Source: an uncultured Collinsella sp. (lineage in GTDB: Bacteria > Actinomycetota > Coriobacteriia > Coriobacteriales > Coriobacteriaceae). Taken from it: a stretch of 64,000 nucleotides of DNA. The notes below the pieces were generated by a model that ran no database searches, was not told the DNA's origin, and was given only the letters and a program-made list of their open reading frames with translations. The stretch spans positions 10,750 to 74,749 of the forward strand of contig UQKL01000012.1 of assembly GCA_900541695.1 (NCBI GenBank), given 5' to 3'. The position numbers and the translations under genes are program-made. This document shows, piece by piece, positions 1-10,377 of the stretch (the first letter of the stretch is position 1; each line of letters starts with the position of its first letter).

Positions 1-314
1 GCCACGATATCGAGATACTCCTGGTAGTCCTCATTCTCCGCGAGCATCTCACGGATCTCCTTCCAGGTGATCTTGGGATGCCACATCGTACCCACGTCGC
101 GCTTGGGCTTGCCCGTGCCGCACGTCGGTTTTGCGCCCCCACGCTCCTGGGCAGCGTCATATTCCACCGTAACTGGACCTTCATAGTCGAGCGGCACGAT
201 CTTGAACAACGGCTTGCTCCGCTTGAAGACCACAACCTCCTCGCCCTCATTGGCAACCTTTTCGGCCACCTGCGTAAGGTTTTGGCGCAGTTCCGAAAAC
301 GCGACGCTAACCAT
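1..314 (-). CDS. Phd/YefM-family antitoxin, partial at left edge
   Basis: The reading frame starts at ATG (complement of 312-314) behind an AGAGGAG ribosome site and stays open for 104 codons to the window edge, so the C-terminus is missing. The N-terminus MVSVAFSELRQNL, followed by a segment ending VVVFKRSKPLFKIVPL, matches the Phd/YefM fold: a DNA-binding dimer that also neutralises a partner toxin. In this family the toxin gene (RelE/Txe or Doc type) usually lies directly downstream, which here is outside the window. A 32-bp palindrome lies just upstream and fits autoregulation. Family assignment is good; the toxin partner is inferred and unseen. Confidence 0.75.
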   Translation of the reverse strand, partial: MVSVAFSELRQNLTQVAEKVANEGEEVVVFKRSKPLFKIVPLDYEGPVTVEYDAAQERGGAKPTCGTGKPKRDVGTMWHPKITWKEIREMLAENEDYQEYLDIV

Positions 315-349
315 AACTGCTCCTCTCAACATATATCTTCACTGCTAAG

Positions 350-381
350 TATACACGTTAATATTAATGTTAAAGTGTATA
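350..381 (-). promoter_or_regulatory. 32-bp palindromic operator before the antitoxin gene
   Basis: The outer arms TATACAC (350-356) and GTGTATA (375-381) enclose an AT-rich core; 14 of 16 symmetric base pairs match. A TATACT hexamer on the minus strand (348-353) overlaps the left arm, so a bound protein would cover the antitoxin promoter. Phd/YefM proteins bind palindromes of this sort at their own promoters. Confidence 0.6.
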
Positions 382-401
382 AAACTCATCACAATGGGGC
401 A

Positions 402-429
402 GCCCCGTTGTGAGACCTCACTGCGGGGC
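402..429. other. Strong hairpin between antitoxin and ligA regions
   Basis: GCCCCG (402-407) pairs with CGGGGC (424-429), and inside it GTGAG (410-414) pairs with CTCAC (417-421). The following plus-strand bases are only moderately T-rich and no plus-strand gene ends here, so a terminator role is uncertain. The rest of 430-539 shows nothing recognisable. Confidence 0.4.
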
Positions 430-539
430 CCCTTTGCTTTGAATGAATCTTCTATCGCTCCGGAACGACACCGCTCCGCAGGGTCACCCTCAGCAACCTA
501 CATGACGCAGATCATGCTGCCCGCCACCACGCCCAAATA

Positions 540-578
540 AAAACCTCCCGGAAAGTATCAACCTTTCCGGGAGGTTTT
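540..578 (-). terminator. Rho-independent terminator of ligA
   Basis: A perfect 16-bp stem (540-555 with 563-578) with a 7-base loop, ending in a T-run on either strand, lies 21 bp beyond the ligA stop codon. Confidence 0.85.
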
Positions 579-598
579 CTAATTTGGTCATCGACGCA

Positions 599-2959
<2,361 letters not shown>

Positions 2960-2973
2960 TTATCAGTTCTAAA

Positions 2974-3004
2974 TGATCCGTTTTCCTCCGTCCCCAACGG
3001 ATCA
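2974..3004. repeat. Family B palindromic repeat, copy 1
   Basis: Arms TGATCCGTT and AACGGATCA (9 bp, perfect) enclose the constant core TTCCTCCGTCCCC. The same core occurs in larger palindromes at 38042-38105 and 46310-46394. It lies between ligA and the htrA terminator. Confidence 0.7.
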
Positions 3005-3012
3005 ATAAGAAA

Positions 3013-3048
3013 AGAGGGGCTGTCCCACGTTGATGGGACAGCCCCTCT
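3013..3048 (-). terminator. Terminator of the htrA-like gene
   Basis: A 15-bp perfect stem (3013-3027 with 3034-3048), followed on the minus strand by a T-rich tract, lies 27 bp past the protease stop codon. Confidence 0.85.
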
Positions 3049-3074
3049 GGCCTCGATATGTGCGAAACGGCTCG

Positions 3075-4535
3075 CTAGTAGCCCTGGCCGTAGCCTTGAC
3101 CCTGGCCCTGCTGGCCCAACAGCTCCTCCAGGTACTGGCGCAACTGCTCGTCGGTGATGCCGCCGTTGCCGGTGTCGGTCGCGCTGTCGTCCTGCTGCTG
3201 GCTCTGCAGCTCCTCGTCAGAGCCCAACTCAACCGTGACCTTCTTCTCGTCCTTGCCGCGCATGAGCGTGATCTCGACCTTCTCGCCCACCTCGTGGCTG
3301 CGCAGCGCAATGATCAGGCCATCGGCACTCGTAATCTCATCGTCACCCAGCTTGGTAATGACATCACCCTCTTGGATGCCGGCCTTGGCGGCGGGACCGT
3401 CCTCGACGACACTTGCCACGTAGGCGCCGCTATCGGTGCTTAGCTTGTTGGTACGGGCGTTGAGCGCGTTGACGCTCGAAAGCGTGGCGCCCAGGTACGG
3501 GTGCACCGGCGTCTTGCCGTCAATAATCTGGTCGGCAATATTCTTGGCATAGTTAACCGGAATGGCAAAGCCCACGCCCGAGCTGGAGCCCGAGTAGCTC
3601 TCGATGAGCGAGTTGATACCCACGAGCTCGCCGTTGTCGTTGACGAGCGCGCCACCGGAGTTGCCCGGGTTGATGGCGGCATCGGTCTGGATCATGTTGG
3701 CATAGATAGTATTGCCGCTGGTAGAGCTCATGGCCGTGGAGCGATAGAGCGCCGAGACGATACCCGTGGAGACAGACTGCTCGTTGCCGAACGGCGAGCC
3801 GATCGCCATGACCCACTCGCCCACGTTGAGCTTGGAGGAATCGCCGATCTCGATCGGCGTAAGCTTGGAGGCGTCTGCATCCTTGAGCTTGATGACGGCC
3901 AGGTCACTCGAGGCATCGTTGCCCACGAACTCGGCCTCGTAGGTGGTGCCGCCATCCATGGTCACCACGTACTGATCATAGCCATCAACCACGTGGTTGT
4001 TGGTGAGGATGTGGCCCTCGGTATCGAGCACAACGCCCGAACCGACGCTGCCCGAACTATCCGACTCGTCGGCAGACTGCGAAAGTGTATTGTCCTGGCT
4101 ACCGCTCGAAGTGGCGGTGATGGAAACAACGGAGGGCAAGGCCTTGGCAGAGACGGCCTCGGCCAACGTGGTGTCCTCGGAGTCAATCGTGATCTTTTGC
4201 GTCGATGAACCCGAGGCGCCCGCCGTCACGGCGTTCCTGCCACCGCCGATATCGAGCGTGCCGCTCATAATGAGCGCGATGACCAGCAGGGCGCCGCAGG
4301 CACAACCGGCGAGCGCCGTAATGAAAATCGGCAACTTTTTGGTCTTGGTCTTGACCACCGTGTGCTTGTTTACAACCTGCTGGCTGCCCAGCGGCTGGCC
4401 GGTCTGTGTGTCGTAAGCCTGCACGTAGGGAATGTTGCTGCCGGCAGGCGTCGACTCCACCTGCACACGCGGCTGCTGCTGGGTCTCGCCAGCGTTGCCC
4501 GCATCCTGAGGACGCTGGGAATCCTTCTCGCTCAT
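3075..4535 (-). CDS. Membrane-anchored HtrA/DegP-type serine protease with PDZ domain
   Basis: Extracytoplasmic quality-control protease. The 486-residue protein has a Gln/Thr-rich cytoplasmic N-terminus, one membrane segment (about 68-90), a trypsin-like domain with catalytic His181 (NNHVVDG), Asp211 (SSDLAV) and Ser293 (NPGNSGGA), one PDZ domain (about 360-455), and a low-complexity C-terminal tail rich in Gln and Gly. The start was chosen at MSEKDSQ behind AAAGGATCG; 13 further in-frame upstream residues lack a ribosome site. It stands alone with its own terminator. Its 5' leader carries a stable hairpin. Confidence 0.93.
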   Translation of the reverse strand: MSEKDSQRPQDAGNAGETQQQPRVQVESTPAGSNIPYVQAYDTQTGQPLGSQQVVNKHTVVKTKTKKLPIFITALAGCACGALLVIALIMSGTLDIGGGRNAVTAGASGSSTQKITIDSEDTTLAEAVSAKALPSVVSITATSSGSQDNTLSQSADESDSSGSVGSGVVLDTEGHILTNNHVVDGYDQYVVTMDGGTTYEAEFVGNDASSDLAVIKLKDADASKLTPIEIGDSSKLNVGEWVMAIGSPFGNEQSVSTGIVSALYRSTAMSSTSGNTIYANMIQTDAAINPGNSGGALVNDNGELVGINSLIESYSGSSSGVGFAIPVNYAKNIADQIIDGKTPVHPYLGATLSSVNALNARTNKLSTDSGAYVASVVEDGPAAKAGIQEGDVITKLGDDEITSADGLIIALRSHEVGEKVEITLMRGKDEKKVTVELGSDEELQSQQQDDSATDTGNGGITDEQLRQYLEELLGQQGQGQGYGQGY

Positions 4536-4564
4536 GGCTGCGATCCTTTCGTCTAATAACCAAA

Positions 4565-4588
4565 GGCCCGCCAAACATGTGGCGGGCC
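4565..4588 (-). promoter_or_regulatory. Hairpin in the 5' leader of the htrA-like gene
   Basis: GGCCCGCC and GGCGGGCC (4565-4572, 4581-4588) form a perfect 8-bp stem with an 8-base loop. On the minus strand it is followed by TTTGGTTATT, 30 bp before the start codon. It could be an attenuator or a terminator of upstream read-through; the sequence alone does not decide. Confidence 0.4.
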
Positions 4589-4707
4589 ATCAATGTTCAC
4601 GTTGAGTTGTACCCCAATATGCGGGCGAACGTGTATGAGAACGCAATCTTTTAGGAAGGCTTAAGTTCTGCTGCAAACTCGAAAGGGATCCACGCATGCG
4701 TCAAAAC

Positions 4708-4738
4708 CACCACAAAGGCGCCTGTCCCCTTTGTGGTG
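4708..4738 (-). terminator. Terminator of the glnA/GlnR-like unit
   Basis: CACCACAAAGG (4708-4718) pairs with CCTTTGTGGTG (4728-4738), followed by GGTTTTG on the minus strand. It lies 5 bp after the regulator stop codon. Confidence 0.75.
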
Positions 4739-4743
4739 AAAAG

Positions 4744-5406
4744 CTAGTCCTTAAACAGATAGCCCACACCGCGAACGGTGGTGATGTGTGCCGCGATCTG
4801 CGGGCCCACCTTGGAGCGGATGCGTCGAATGTGCACGTCGACGGTGCGTGTGCCGCCGCAGTACTCAAAGCCCCACACGCGGTGCAGCAGCACCTCGCGG
4901 CTGTAGGCGCGGTTGGGGTGCGTCGCCAAAAAGCTCAGCAGCGAGTACTCCATCAGCGTCAGGTCGATGGGCTCGTTATCGAGTGTCACCTGGTAGGTAG
5001 CCAGGTTAATCTCGAGGTTATCGATGTTGAGCACATCGTCGGCGGCGACGGTCTCCTCCTCGCCCATCAGGCGCTGTGCACGAGCCTTAAGCTCGTTGGG
5101 CGTCGCCGTGGGGCATACAAAGTCGGCATGCGCGTGATTCGGCAGGCGCAGGGTGCCGAGCGCCTCGTCGTCGACGATCACCAACATGGGGACGCCGCCG
5201 CGATCGTCAAGCCACTTGGCAATCTGATCGATGCGGTCGCTGCGGATGCCGTCGGAATCGAGGATCAGCAGGTCAAAGTCGTGCGCCGCAGTCGGCGAAT
5301 CGGGGGTAGCCAGGCTCACCTCGACACCCAGGGTAGTCGTCAAGCTGCGGGCAAACTCGTGGAAGCGCGTCGTGCGCGCCATGAACAGGGCACTCTTTTC
5401 GGACAT
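4744..5406 (-). CDS. GlnR-like OmpR-family nitrogen regulator
   Basis: A 220-residue transcription factor. The N-terminal receiver-like domain (about 1-115) is degenerate: it keeps one Asp (LLILD, residue 50) but lacks the usual acidic pair near the N-terminus. The C-terminal winged helix (about 125-220) has GGTRTVDVHIRRIRSK and ends TTVRGVGYLF, as in actinobacterial GlnR, an orphan regulator thought to act without a cognate kinase. It starts 50 bp after glnA and shares its strand, so both are probably co-transcribed. The start is the ATG behind TTGGAGG. GlnR function is inferred from this resemblance and from the neighbour; an ordinary response regulator is the alternative. Confidence 0.75.
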   Translation of the reverse strand: MSEKSALFMARTTRFHEFARSLTTTLGVEVSLATPDSPTAAHDFDLLILDSDGIRSDRIDQIAKWLDDRGGVPMLVIVDDEALGTLRLPNHAHADFVCPTATPNELKARAQRLMGEEETVAADDVLNIDNLEINLATYQVTLDNEPIDLTLMEYSLLSFLATHPNRAYSREVLLHRVWGFEYCGGTRTVDVHIRRIRSKVGPQIAAHITTVRGVGYLFKD

Positions 5407-5456
5407 ATCGGCCTCCAAGGAAATGAGCTCAATCGTACTGGAACAAGCCAGCGCGA

Positions 5457-6794
5457 TTAGGAGTTCGCCAGATAATGCTTGATCTCCCACTCGGTGATCG
5501 TGGACTCAAACTTATGCCACTCGTTGCGCTTCTTTTTGAGGAAGAAGCTGTGGATGTGCTCGCCGAGGGCATCCTTCATAAACTGCGAGTCCTCAAAGAC
5601 GTCGAGCGCCTCTTTGAGCGAACGCGGCAGCGGCGTGTAGCCGGCCTCGAGCATCTGACGGTCGGTGAGTTTGAGCGTCTCGGCCGTGGCCTCGGGCGGG
5701 AGCTCCAGCTTGCGCTCGATACCGTCCAGACCAGCCGCCAGCGTGACGGCGTTGACCAGGTACGGGTTGGCCATGGGGTCGGGACTGCGCAGCTCGATGC
5801 GCGTGGACAGCGGCTTGCCGGGCTTGTAGACCGGGATGCGGACCATACTCGCGCGGTTACGCAGGCCCCACGTGGCGTACTGCGGCACGGAGTCGCCACC
5901 CGTGGTGATGCGCTTGTACGAGTTGACCGTGGGGTTGGTGATGGCGCTGATCTCGCGCGCGTGCGCCAAGATGCCGGCCATGTAGTGCTTGGCGATTTCG
6001 GAGAGGTGGTACTTCTCGTCGTCCTCGCCCCAAAAGACGTTGTTGCCGTCATGGTCGAACAGCGACTGGCACAGGAACATAGCACTGCCATCCTCACCCG
6101 CCAACGGCTTGGGCATAAAGGAGGCGTGGCAACCGCTCTCGTAGGCCTGCTGCTTAATGATGAGTTTGGCCGTTGTGATGGCGTCAGACATGCTCAGGGC
6201 CTCGGCGTGGCGCAGGCTCATGCCGTGCTGCGAGCGACCGGCGGCGTGGAAGGTGTACTCCACGGGCACGGACATCTTCTCGAGCGTGAGGACCGTGTTG
6301 CGGCGCAGGTCGCGGGCGGCATCGCTCACCGAAAGATCGAAGTAGCCCACGTTGTCGAGCGGCTCGGGGGTGTGCTCGTCGGGGAAGTAGTAATACTCCA
6401 GCTCGGCACCCACGTTGAGCAGATAGCCAGCCTTCTCGGCCTTATGGAACATGCGACGCAGCGCAGCGCGCGGGTCGCCGGCGAAGGGCTCGCGATCGGG
6501 AGTGCACACGTCGCAGAACACGCGGGCAACGCCGTTGTGGCTCGGACGCCACGGCAGGATCTGGAAGGTCGAGGCATCGGGGAATGCGAGCATGTCGGCT
6601 TCCTCGGGCGTGGCAAAGCCCTCGATAGCCGAGCCGTCAAAGCCAATGCCCTCCTCAAAAGCGACCTCGAGGTCCTCGGGGCTGATGGCAAAGTTTTTGA
6701 GGCGGCCGAGAATGTCGACAAACCACAGACGCACAAAGCGGATATCACGCTGCTCTACGGAGCGGAGTACGTAATCGATGTTCTGCTGGTTCAT
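5457..6794 (-). CDS. glnA: Glutamine synthetase type I, alpha subgroup
   Basis: Condenses ammonia and glutamate to glutamine with ATP. The 445-residue protein has the N-terminal beta-grasp domain (VRLWFVDILG) and the catalytic domain with metal-binding GAELEYYYF, HAAGRSQHGM, and NPTVNSYKR of the active-site flap. The length, the absence of the NLYDLP adenylylation site, and a C-terminus resembling the Bacillus enzyme (ALGEHIHSFF) place it in subgroup alpha, which is controlled by feedback rather than adenylylation. Most actinobacterial main enzymes are subgroup beta, so alpha plus a GlnR-like partner is notable. The start ATG follows AAAGGGGAGCG. Confidence 0.95.
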   Translation of the reverse strand: MNQQNIDYVLRSVEQRDIRFVRLWFVDILGRLKNFAISPEDLEVAFEEGIGFDGSAIEGFATPEEADMLAFPDASTFQILPWRPSHNGVARVFCDVCTPDREPFAGDPRAALRRMFHKAEKAGYLLNVGAELEYYYFPDEHTPEPLDNVGYFDLSVSDAARDLRRNTVLTLEKMSVPVEYTFHAAGRSQHGMSLRHAEALSMSDAITTAKLIIKQQAYESGCHASFMPKPLAGEDGSAMFLCQSLFDHDGNNVFWGEDDEKYHLSEIAKHYMAGILAHAREISAITNPTVNSYKRITTGGDSVPQYATWGLRNRASMVRIPVYKPGKPLSTRIELRSPDPMANPYLVNAVTLAAGLDGIERKLELPPEATAETLKLTDRQMLEAGYTPLPRSLKEALDVFEDSQFMKDALGEHIHSFFLKKKRNEWHKFESTITEWEIKHYLANS

Positions 6795-6859
6795 GTCGCT
6801 CCCCTTTCTTTCGGGCGGGTTTCGACTGGTCTATACCGCAGATACTATCGCAGAAAAAT

Positions 6860-6875
6860 GTTTCCGCAGGGTTAA
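6860..6875 (-). promoter_or_regulatory. GlnR-box-like site upstream of glnA
   Basis: On the minus strand TTAAC-N6-GAAAC matches the actinobacterial GlnR a-site/b-site pattern gTnAC-N6-GAAAC, 66 bp before the glnA start codon. The match is to a short degenerate consensus, and only one such pair was seen. Confidence 0.45.
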
Positions 6876-6928
6876 AGCGTATCAAGCGCTCAAAAAACGT
6901 GCGCGAACAAGCCGTCACGAACGAATGG

Positions 6929-7951
6929 TTAGCGCGAGGTCGAGGCGCGGTGTTCGATGTGGCCGGGGACCTCGATGCGCTTGGGGGCGAGCTTTGCGGC
7001 GTCGCCCACCGTAGTGGTAACGACGTCGATGCGCTCGGACAGGCGCTCGACCACGCGCTCGGCAATGGTGAGGGTGTCCTGCGCGGCCGTGGTCACACCG
7101 CCAAAGAGCACGTGGTTCCAGGGATAGTCGTCAAACGTTGCGATCTTGAGACCCGCCGGCAACGAAGGTCCCAACTGTGCCAGCGCCTCGGTCAGACGCA
7201 GGAAGACCAGACCGTTGACGGCAATGAGGCCGAGCTTTTTACCCGCATAGCCGCGGATGGTCTCGTCCAGGCGACTGACACCCGTGGCGCCACCGTCGGC
7301 CAGGGTGACGACCTCGCCCGCAAGACCGCGGCGCGAAAGCTCGTCGGCAAAGGCCTCGGCGCGCTCGCGACGCACGGGGCTGTCATCGCTTGCCTCGGTG
7401 AGCAGGCACAGGCGCTCGCTGCCAGCAGCGGCCAAGGCGTCTACCAGGCCGGCAACCAGCTCGCGGTTGTTAGAGGTCACCAGATCGATGCCACCGTCGG
7501 CAACATCGCGGTCGAGCAGCACGACGGGCAGGCGCCCCGCAGCCGCGGCAATCGCCTCGTCATTGCCTCCGCAGGTGTTGACGACCAGGCCGTCCACGCC
7601 GGCATCGATAAGCCTGATGAGCGACTCCGCTTCCTTTGCGGGGTCGTTGCCGCTAATGGCCGTCATGAGCGAGCAGCCGCGCGCGGCGGCGCTGGCGGAA
7701 AGCCCTTCGAGCATGGCGCTGGAGAACGGGTTGGCGATGTCGGCTAGGATCACACCGATGAGGTTGGTGCGCGAGCTGCGCAGATTGCGCGCGGCGGCAC
7801 GTGGACGATAGCCGGTGCGCTCGATAACTGCCGCGATGCGAGCACGGGTTTCCTCGGTCATCTGCCCGGGGCGGTTGTTGAGGTAGCGCGAGACCGTGGC
7901 CGGACTCACGCCCGCCTCGGCGGCAATATCCTTGATTCTCATCTGCGCCAT
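6929..7951 (-). CDS. LacI-family transcriptional regulator
   Basis: A 340-residue repressor of the LacI/GalR family. The N-terminal helix-turn-helix (about 5-25, KDIAAEAGVSPATVSRYLN) is followed by a periplasmic-binding-protein-like ligand domain (NLIGVILADIANPF onward) that would sense a sugar or related effector. No transporter or catabolic operon adjoins it: glnA lies downstream on the same strand and a GntR regulator upstream, so its target is unknown. The start is ATG (MAQMRIKD); a second Met three codons later is a possible alternative. Confidence 0.9.
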   Translation of the reverse strand: MAQMRIKDIAAEAGVSPATVSRYLNNRPGQMTEETRARIAAVIERTGYRPRAAARNLRSSRTNLIGVILADIANPFSSAMLEGLSASAAARGCSLMTAISGNDPAKEAESLIRLIDAGVDGLVVNTCGGNDEAIAAAAGRLPVVLLDRDVADGGIDLVTSNNRELVAGLVDALAAAGSERLCLLTEASDDSPVRRERAEAFADELSRRGLAGEVVTLADGGATGVSRLDETIRGYAGKKLGLIAVNGLVFLRLTEALAQLGPSLPAGLKIATFDDYPWNHVLFGGVTTAAQDTLTIAERVVERLSERIDVVTTTVGDAAKLAPKRIEVPGHIEHRASTSR

Positions 7952-8074
7952 AGCGCACCCCGTTTCCCAACTGTCGGCATTCTGAGCCATTTTAGGCATT
8001 TTTAAAAATCTCGGTTGCAAAACGCTGTAGGTGAGCAGGATCGTTTTTGCGTCTCGAGCAGATGCGGTGATGGG

Positions 8075-8767
8075 CTAGATAGACGAGTCTTTGGACAGCT
8101 CGAAATAGTCGGGATGCAAGGCGATAACCGGGCCCTGCTCCTCGGGCATCAGGTGCAAGTGCGTCTCTGCCAGATAGCTCGCCGTGTCGGTATCGCCCCT
8201 CTTAATGGCCTCGAGAATCCGACGATGTTGTCGACGAATCGGCTCCCAATCTAGGTCCTGCGACACCATACGCAACCAGTTGTATCGCTCAAAGTGCGTA
8301 TTGACGCTCTTCATCCAATCCCACAACATATGGCGGCCGGCGATCTCAAAACACGTCTCATGGAACAGGTTGTCCAGGTCAAAGAAACGACGCGTTTCGC
8401 TATGGTCGAGCGACTCGGACTCGGCAAGAATCTGCTCGAGCCGATGCTTTTGCTCGGGCGAAGCGGCCGAACAGCATTTTATGAGTACGCTTCTTTCGAG
8501 TTTCTCGCGCAAGAAACAGGCATTCTCAGCGTGTTCCATGCTGATCTTAGAGACGTAGGTGCCGCTCTTGGGACGCGTTTCCACCAGCTCCTGCTCGCGC
8601 AGGCGCACAAAGGACTCGCGAATGGGCGTGCGCCCGATTCCCGTCTCCTTTTCCAGACCAATCGCCGAAAGGCGCGTGCCGGGCCTGAGCTCGGCATAGA
8701 TGATCTTAGAGCGCAGTGCGTTGTATGCCTGATCTTGCAGGCTCTGATAATGCTGGTGCTGTTCCAT
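8075..8767 (-). CDS. GntR-family regulator, FadR/FCD subgroup
   Basis: A 230-residue transcription factor. The N-terminal winged helix (about 10-75, LRPGTRLSAIGLEKETGIGRTPIRESFVRL) is typical of GntR; the C-terminal all-helical FCD domain carries the acid and His positions that bind a metal (DLDNLFHETCFE, HRRILEAI, ETHLHL). Members often sense carboxylic acids or sugar acids. Its genes of action are not in view. The start at MEQHQHY was chosen over an upstream GTG without a clear ribosome site. Confidence 0.9.
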   Translation of the reverse strand: MEQHQHYQSLQDQAYNALRSKIIYAELRPGTRLSAIGLEKETGIGRTPIRESFVRLREQELVETRPKSGTYVSKISMEHAENACFLREKLERSVLIKCCSAASPEQKHRLEQILAESESLDHSETRRFFDLDNLFHETCFEIAGRHMLWDWMKSVNTHFERYNWLRMVSQDLDWEPIRRQHRRILEAIKRGDTDTASYLAETHLHLMPEEQGPVIALHPDYFELSKDSSI

Positions 8768-8874
8768 AAAGCCCTCGGATGAAGCCCACGGTTTGTCGAA
8801 TATCACCACGTAATACTATCGCATCGACACGCCCCAGCTCCCAATCAGTCTTTTTGGGACGGGGCTCTTTTGGA

Positions 8875-10128
8875 CTATGAGCGCTCGTATTTCGTGGCCC
8901 GCCCGGTTCCCTGCCTTACGATTGCATTCCGTTCAAGCAGAGATTCGAGTGCCGCCAACGTCCGCATGCGGCTCAGCCCCGTCTGTTTTTCAATCTCGCT
9001 TCGCGACATAATTCGCCCGCCCGACAAGGCCTTGAGAACCTGGACCTCTTCCTCGGACCCTTCAAAGGCATCGGTAACGGGCAATGTGACGGCCACCATG
9101 CCGCCGCGAACATCAAAAATTGGTTGATTGATCGAATCGCGATAGGCACGTCTAATGCGCGCGATTCCCGTACCAAATTTCTCGATGTAATCCAGCTTTA
9201 AGAAGACCTCTGCAACGATGGGGTTTCTGAGCACGGATATCTGCCCATACAGGTATTGTTCCGTCGTCAAACCGGCGGGCAGCGATCCGGGGGAGGTCAC
9301 AACGACACGATCATCGTACAGGGCAATTTGAACGTTCGCTCGAACGTCCCACGTCCGATGCACCAAAGCGTTTGCAACAGCTTCGCGGAATGCCTCAAGA
9401 GGAATTCGATCGGTTTGGACGCGCTCCATCCCTTCGATACGCTCATAACGGTAGTAGCGTGCAAACATAGCCACCGCCTTGTCCACCTGCTCAATTGCGG
9501 ATACATTTGTCGCCGCCTCGCGATCCAAGATCACATCCTCGGTATCGCCAAAACGGACGCAGTCGATGCCTGGAAAATCATTCTTATCCGCTAAAATCGC
9601 CGCGGCATTGGTATAGCCATCCTTGCCGAGCAAGCGGAGCGTACGCATGATATCCGGCGTTAGCTCGGAAATGCCGAGGTGTTCAACACACTTATGCTCG
9701 AGCGTATGAAAGCCCAAGTCCTGGCGAGCCGACGTGAGCGCGTCGAACGTTACGTTGCTGCCTTCGAGCGTCAGCCTGCCATACTCAAACCGGTCGACCT
9801 CCACCGTTGCCGAATCGTTTCGTCTGTAGGCCTTTCCCTTGCTTCGATAGGGTTTGTCCTGCCCCTCATAAACCGTAAGGATTACGGTCCCGTGTTTCTC
9901 ATCGGGCTCAAGCGAGTAACGAGGCGCGGGATCAAGACTGTCGTTAATCATGTTCTCGATGCGCAGGCATTCTGCAACCGGATCCGCAAGGCCGACAGCC
10001 ACGCCCTCGTCATCAACGCCAAACTCAATCTTGCCCGTCCCGTAGTTTGCATAGGCACTCACCGTTTTAAGAAACGTCGGCGTAACGCTTTCCTTGTATT
10101 CGACTGTAGGGCTCTCTCTAACAACCAT
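8875..10128 (-). CDS. AlbA_2 (Schlafen AAA_4) / HATPase-type putative transcriptional regulator
   Basis: A 417-residue protein with an N-terminal AlbA_2/divergent AAA_4 domain (VEYKESVTPTFLKTVSAYAN, then GKIEFGVDDEG and KAYRRNDSATVEV), a central GHKL-ATPase-like domain (FREAVANALVHRTWDVRANV, FGTGIARI) and a C-terminal helix-turn-helix (GGRIMSRSEIEKQTGLSRM). Such proteins are widespread and usually annotated as regulators; the ligand and targets are unknown. The start ATG follows GAGGGGG. Just upstream lies an unusually long inverted repeat, a candidate binding site for this protein itself. Confidence 0.8.
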   Translation of the reverse strand: MVVRESPTVEYKESVTPTFLKTVSAYANYGTGKIEFGVDDEGVAVGLADPVAECLRIENMINDSLDPAPRYSLEPDEKHGTVILTVYEGQDKPYRSKGKAYRRNDSATVEVDRFEYGRLTLEGSNVTFDALTSARQDLGFHTLEHKCVEHLGISELTPDIMRTLRLLGKDGYTNAAAILADKNDFPGIDCVRFGDTEDVILDREAATNVSAIEQVDKAVAMFARYYRYERIEGMERVQTDRIPLEAFREAVANALVHRTWDVRANVQIALYDDRVVVTSPGSLPAGLTTEQYLYGQISVLRNPIVAEVFLKLDYIEKFGTGIARIRRAYRDSINQPIFDVRGGMVAVTLPVTDAFEGSEEEVQVLKALSGGRIMSRSEIEKQTGLSRMRTLAALESLLERNAIVRQGTGRATKYERS

Positions 10129-10170
10129 ATGCACAACCCCCTCGTTTCGTACCATTCATAACCGTATTAT

Positions 10171-10247
10171 AAGACGAAAACCGTTTGCGTACTGATTTAT
10201 TTAATACGCAAATGGTTTTCGTCTTAATTTGCGTACAGAATTAAGAC
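10171..10247. promoter_or_regulatory. Overlapping long inverted repeats upstream of the AlbA_2 regulator
   Basis: The left arm 10171-10191 and right arm 10205-10225 match as 21-bp inverted repeats with one mismatch around a 13-bp AT-rich spacer. A second, perfect 9-bp inverted repeat (GTCTTAATT 10221-10229, AATTAAGAC 10239-10247) shares bases with the right arm, and TTTGCGTAC recurs at 10184-10192 and 10228-10236. The block begins 43 bp before the start codon, as expected for a multi-site operator. Confidence 0.55.
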
Positions 10248-10324
10248 GCATAATTTCGCTTTCGTATGGCTCAATACCGGACGCAGACTGTTTTCGTCTG
10301 TCAATACGTCTGCAATCCAAACGA

Positions 10325-10360
10325 AAAGAGCCCCGAGCTCGTATGAACTCGGGGCTCTTT
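10325..10360. terminator. Bidirectional terminator-like hairpin
   Basis: A 13-bp perfect stem (10325-10337 with 10348-10360) flanked by A-runs on the left and T-runs on the right. It sits between the inverted-repeat block and the regulator remnant. Confidence 0.6.
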
Positions 10361-10377
10361 GTGCCGCACATCTATGA

